From Patescibacteria group bacterium (GTDB lineage: Bacteria; Patescibacteriota; UBA1384; JAGGWG01), in contig JAQVDI010000037.1 of NCBI GenBank assembly GCA_028698375.1, positions 1 to 6,046 of the forward strand: a stretch of 6,046 nucleotides of DNA. Direction: 5' to 3'. Positions within the stretch are counted from its first letter, which is position 1, and each line of letters starts with the position of its first letter. This document shows positions 3,279 through 6,046 of the stretch, piece by piece. The position numbers and the translations under genes are program-made. The notes under the pieces were generated by a model that was given only the letters and a program-made list of their open reading frames with translations, ran no database searches and was not told the origin of the DNA.

Positions 3279-6046
3279 ATGAAAAAAATAAAGCCTAATT
3301 TTGTGCACCTTCATGTCCACTCTCATTATTCTATTTTGGATGGTTTAACTAAAATAGATGATTTAATCCAAAAAGTAAAAGACTTGAAGCAACCAGCAGT
3401 AGCTTTAACTGATCATGGAGTAATGCATGGTGCTTTTGAATTCTACAATAAAGCAAAAGCGGCTGGGGTTAAACCGTTAGTCGGTTGTGAGGTTTATTTA
3501 GCCCCTAATTCTATGGACGGGAAAACCCGGGAAGATACTAATGCTTACCATTTAGTCTTATTGGCTAAAAACCATACAGGTTATCGTAATTTAATGCACT
3601 TAGCAACCCGTGCTCATTTAGAGGGCTATTATTATAAACCAAGAATTGATAAAGAATTATTAAGTAAATACAGTGAAGGTTTGATTGCTCTTAGCGCTTG
3701 TTTGCAAGGAGAAATCCCGCGTTTAATTTTGGCTAATCGCCCTAAGGCACTTCAAAAAGCAATTAATTTTTATAAAGATATTTTTAAAGATGATTTTTAT
3801 TTAGAAGTTCAGCATCATCCTAATCTTGAGGAACAGGCTAAAGTTAATGCCGCTATTTTTCAATTAGCGCAAAAAGAAAATTTAAAAGTAGTGGCGACAC
3901 AAGATAGCCATTATTTGAATATTGAGGATCAAGAAGCACATGAAGCTTTACTTTGTGTGCAAACCGGGACTTTTGTGACTGATACTAATCGTATGTCAAT
4001 GGCTGATGATCATTTCCATTTAACTAGCGCCGAAGAAATGGCTCAAGCTTTTTCCGATCATCCAGAAGTGCTCACCAACACATTAGAAGTGGCTGAAAAA
4101 ATTGATTTAGAAATTCCGGCGAGTGAAAAATTATTATTGCCTAAATTTCCTATTCCTAAACATTATAATCCAGAAACTTATTTAGAGGAATTGGCTAAGC
4201 GTGGTTTAAACTGGCGCTATGGCGGTAAAGCACGCGAAGAAGCGCTTGATAACCCGTCGACTCCGATTAAAGTGGGTAAAGAAATTATTGAGCGGATGAA
4301 ATATGAGTTATCTGTGGTTAATCAAACTGGCTATGCCTCTTATTATTTAATTGTTTCTGATTTTTGCAATTGGGCCAAAGATCATGATATCAGTGTTGGC
4401 CCTGGGCGTGGCAGCGGTGCTGGCAGTTTATTGGCTTATTTGGTCGGTATTACTGATATTGATCCTTTGGAATATGGTTTGATTTTTGAACGTTTTTTAA
4501 ACCCAGAGCGTATTTCTCCGCCAGATTTTGATATTGATTTAGCTGATGATCGGCGTGATGAAGTAATTCAGTATGTTCGTGAAAAATATGGTGTTGATAA
4601 GGTGGCGCAAATTTGCACTTTTGGAAAAATGGAAAGTAAACAAGCAGTAAGAGATGTGGCACGCGTGTTAGGTTATTCTTATATTGATGGTGATCGTATC
4701 GCTAAAATTATTCCACTTGGTTTTAAATTGGACAAAGCTTTGGCAGAATCACGCGAATTGCAAGAAATGTATGAGCGAGAAGAAAAAGTACAAAAAATTA
4801 TTGATTTAGCAAAGCGCTTGGAAGGTGTGGTGCGGCAAGTGGGTATTCATGCTGCTGGAGTGGTGATTGCCCCAGAAATTATTACTCATTTTGTGCCTTT
4901 GCAAAAAGCGCCTAAGGGTGATTTATCTATTATTACCCAATATTCTATGGGAGATATTGAAAAATTAGGTTTGGTTAAAATGGATTTTTTGGGTCTTTCT
5001 AATTTAACAATAATTCAACAAGCATTAAAAGTAATTGAAAAGCTTAATGAGACGGAAGTGGATATTGAAAATTTGCCGCTTGATGATAAAAAAACTTATG
5101 AATTATTTGCGGCTGGTAATACGGTGGGTGTTTTTCAATTTTCTTCTGATGGAATGCGGCGATATTTGCGTGAGTTGCAACCAACTATTTTTGAAGATTT
5201 AGTGGCAATGGTGGCTTTGTATCGTCCTGGACCCATGGATTCTATTCCTGATTTTATTGCCGGTAAACATGGCCGTCGCGAGATTACTTATTTAGATCCA
5301 CGCTTAAAGCCAATTTTAGATAAAACTTATGGTGTGATTGTAACTCAGGATCAAGTGTTGGAAATTGCTCGTAGCTTTGCGGGTTTTAGTTATGGAGAAG
5401 CGGACATTTTGCGAAAAGCAGTAGGCAAAAAAATTCACAAACTATTGATTGAACAAAAAAAGAAATTTATTCAAGGAGCAATTAAAAACGGTGCCTCTAA
5501 AGATGTAGCAGTAAAAGTTTGGGATTTTATTGAGCCTTTTGCTAGTTATGGTTTTAATAAAGCACACGCAGCCGGTTATGCCATGATTGCTTATATCACT
5601 GGTTATCTTAAAGCAAATTATCCGAGTGAGTTTATGTCTGCGCTTTTGACAAGTGATCAAACAGATTTGGATAAAGTAGCACGCGACATAGGTGAGTGTG
5701 AACAATTGGGAATTAGAGTTTTGCCCCCTGATGTTAATAAATCATTTGTTGAATTTGGGGTTGATAAAAAAACCGGAGATATTAGTTTTGCTTTGGCTGC
5801 AATTAAAAATATTGGGGTAACACCAGCAAAAATTATTATTGAAGAGCGTAAAAAACAAGGAGAATTTAAAAGTCTGGAGGATTTTCTTAAACGTTTGGCG
5901 CCCTCTTTAAATAAAAAAATTATGGAAAGCTTGGCTAAATGTGGTGCTTTGGATCAATTTGGTGAACGTCAGCAGCTATTAAACAATATGGATAATATTT
6001 TGAAATTTGCGCAAGCACTAGCCAAAAAAGGTCTTGGCAATCAGGC
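3279..6046 (+). CDS. dnaE: DNA polymerase III alpha subunit (3' end outside window)
   Basis: The catalytic subunit of the replicative polymerase, acting at the fork. The frame is open for 922 codons from ATG 3279 to the window edge; family members run to about 1,100-1,200 residues, so the C-terminal OB-fold and tau-binding parts are missing. The PHP domain (about 8-220) opens with HLHVHSHYSILDG and keeps likely metal ligands H12, H14, D21, H46, E71, H91, C141, D209 and H211. The polymerase core has GPGRGSGAGS (374-383), the palm aspartates D418 and D420 in PDFDID, TFGKM, then RDVARVLG, VGIHAAGVVIAP around H524, and the third palm aspartate D569 in KMDFLGL. It continues with LYRPGP (647-652), ADILRKAVGKK (from 708), YGFNKAH (757-763), and a helix-hairpin-helix region from ISFALAAIKNIG (835-846). 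The start was chosen because it is the only Met before FVHLHVH. There is no SD at useful distance (only AAGAG directly abutting the ATG). It is divergent from the 207-residue gene. No intein is present. Confidence 0.98.
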   Translation, partial: MKKIKPNFVHLHVHSHYSILDGLTKIDDLIQKVKDLKQPAVALTDHGVMHGAFEFYNKAKAAGVKPLVGCEVYLAPNSMDGKTREDTNAYHLVLLAKNHTGYRNLMHLATRAHLEGYYYKPRIDKELLSKYSEGLIALSACLQGEIPRLILANRPKALQKAINFYKDIFKDDFYLEVQHHPNLEEQAKVNAAIFQLAQKENLKVVATQDSHYLNIEDQEAHEALLCVQTGTFVTDTNRMSMADDHFHLTSAEEMAQAFSDHPEVLTNTLEVAEKIDLEIPASEKLLLPKFPIPKHYNPETYLEELAKRGLNWRYGGKAREEALDNPSTPIKVGKEIIERMKYELSVVNQTGYASYYLIVSDFCNWAKDHDISVGPGRGSGAGSLLAYLVGITDIDPLEYGLIFERFLNPERISPPDFDIDLADDRRDEVIQYVREKYGVDKVAQICTFGKMESKQAVRDVARVLGYSYIDGDRIAKIIPLGFKLDKALAESRELQEMYEREEKVQKIIDLAKRLEGVVRQVGIHAAGVVIAPEIITHFVPLQKAPKGDLSIITQYSMGDIEKLGLVKMDFLGLSNLTIIQQALKVIEKLNETEVDIENLPLDDKKTYELFAAGNTVGVFQFSSDGMRRYLRELQPTIFEDLVAMVALYRPGPMDSIPDFIAGKHGRREITYLDPRLKPILDKTYGVIVTQDQVLEIARSFAGFSYGEADILRKAVGKKIHKLLIEQKKKFIQGAIKNGASKDVAVKVWDFIEPFASYGFNKAHAAGYAMIAYITGYLKANYPSEFMSALLTSDQTDLDKVARDIGECEQLGIRVLPPDVNKSFVEFGVDKKTGDISFALAAIKNIGVTPAKIIIEERKKQGEFKSLEDFLKRLAPSLNKKIMESLAKCGALDQFGERQQLLNNMDNILKFAQALAKKGLGNQ

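Noticed and set aside
4450..4662. 70-codon minus-strand open frame in dnaE
   Set aside because: It is antisense to the catalytic palm motifs of dnaE and its product is low-complexity.
5442..5705. 87-codon minus-strand open frame in dnaE
   Set aside because: It is antisense to conserved DnaE sequence (YGFNKAH region), with no supporting start signals or recognisable motif.
1..6046. CRISPR array, tRNA/rRNA, insertion sequence, intein or defence system
   Set aside because: I saw no regularly spaced repeats, no cloverleaf or rRNA motifs, no transposase motifs, and no insertion in the DnaE or pyruvate kinase motifs.

Overview
The window is AT-rich and reads like the chromosome of a host-dependent, small-genome bacterium, most likely a member of the Candidate Phyla Radiation (Patescibacteria). 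That placement is inference. It rests on Lys/Ile/Asn-rich proteins, very short intergenic gaps, a DnaE of the HLHVH type with CPR-like wording, and mixed use of Shine-Dalgarno (SD) and SD-less starts. Nothing here (no rRNA, no marker tree) proves it. All five visible stop codons are TAA or TAG and no gene contains an in-frame TGA, so the window gives no reason to suspect the UGA=Gly code of Gracilibacteria/SR1.

Left block, plus strand (1-1957): the C-terminal end of a RecX-like recombination regulator overlaps a small three-helix membrane protein of the Tic20/DUF4870 type by 11 bases. After a 91-base gap comes a nearly complete pyruvate kinase, whose conserved N-terminus lies partly upstream of the first ordinary start codon.

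Convergent junction (1958-2150): this holds a bidirectional rho-independent terminator and then a GC-rich double-hairpin element. Translated, the element gives the VIPCLTRDPWTP pattern known from dispersed palindromic repeats in many bacteria.

Middle block, minus strand (2151-3165): ribosomal protein bL27 (rpmA) has its own near-consensus promoter and a heptanucleotide tandem repeat in its leader. Upstream lies a 207-residue, probably disordered acidic protein of unknown function, where rplU is often found in other bacteria.

Right block, plus strand (3279-6046): dnaE, the replicative DNA polymerase III alpha subunit, transcribed divergently from the 207-residue gene and cut by the window end after 922 codons. 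It keeps an apparently complete set of PHP-domain metal ligands.

Taken together this is mostly housekeeping: glycolysis (PEP to pyruvate with ATP gain), translation and replication. I found no CRISPR array, transposase, toxin-antitoxin or defence system. The points most worth checking are the pyruvate kinase start, the palindromic repeat, the disordered orphan protein and the SD-less, short-leader starts on the right-hand side.
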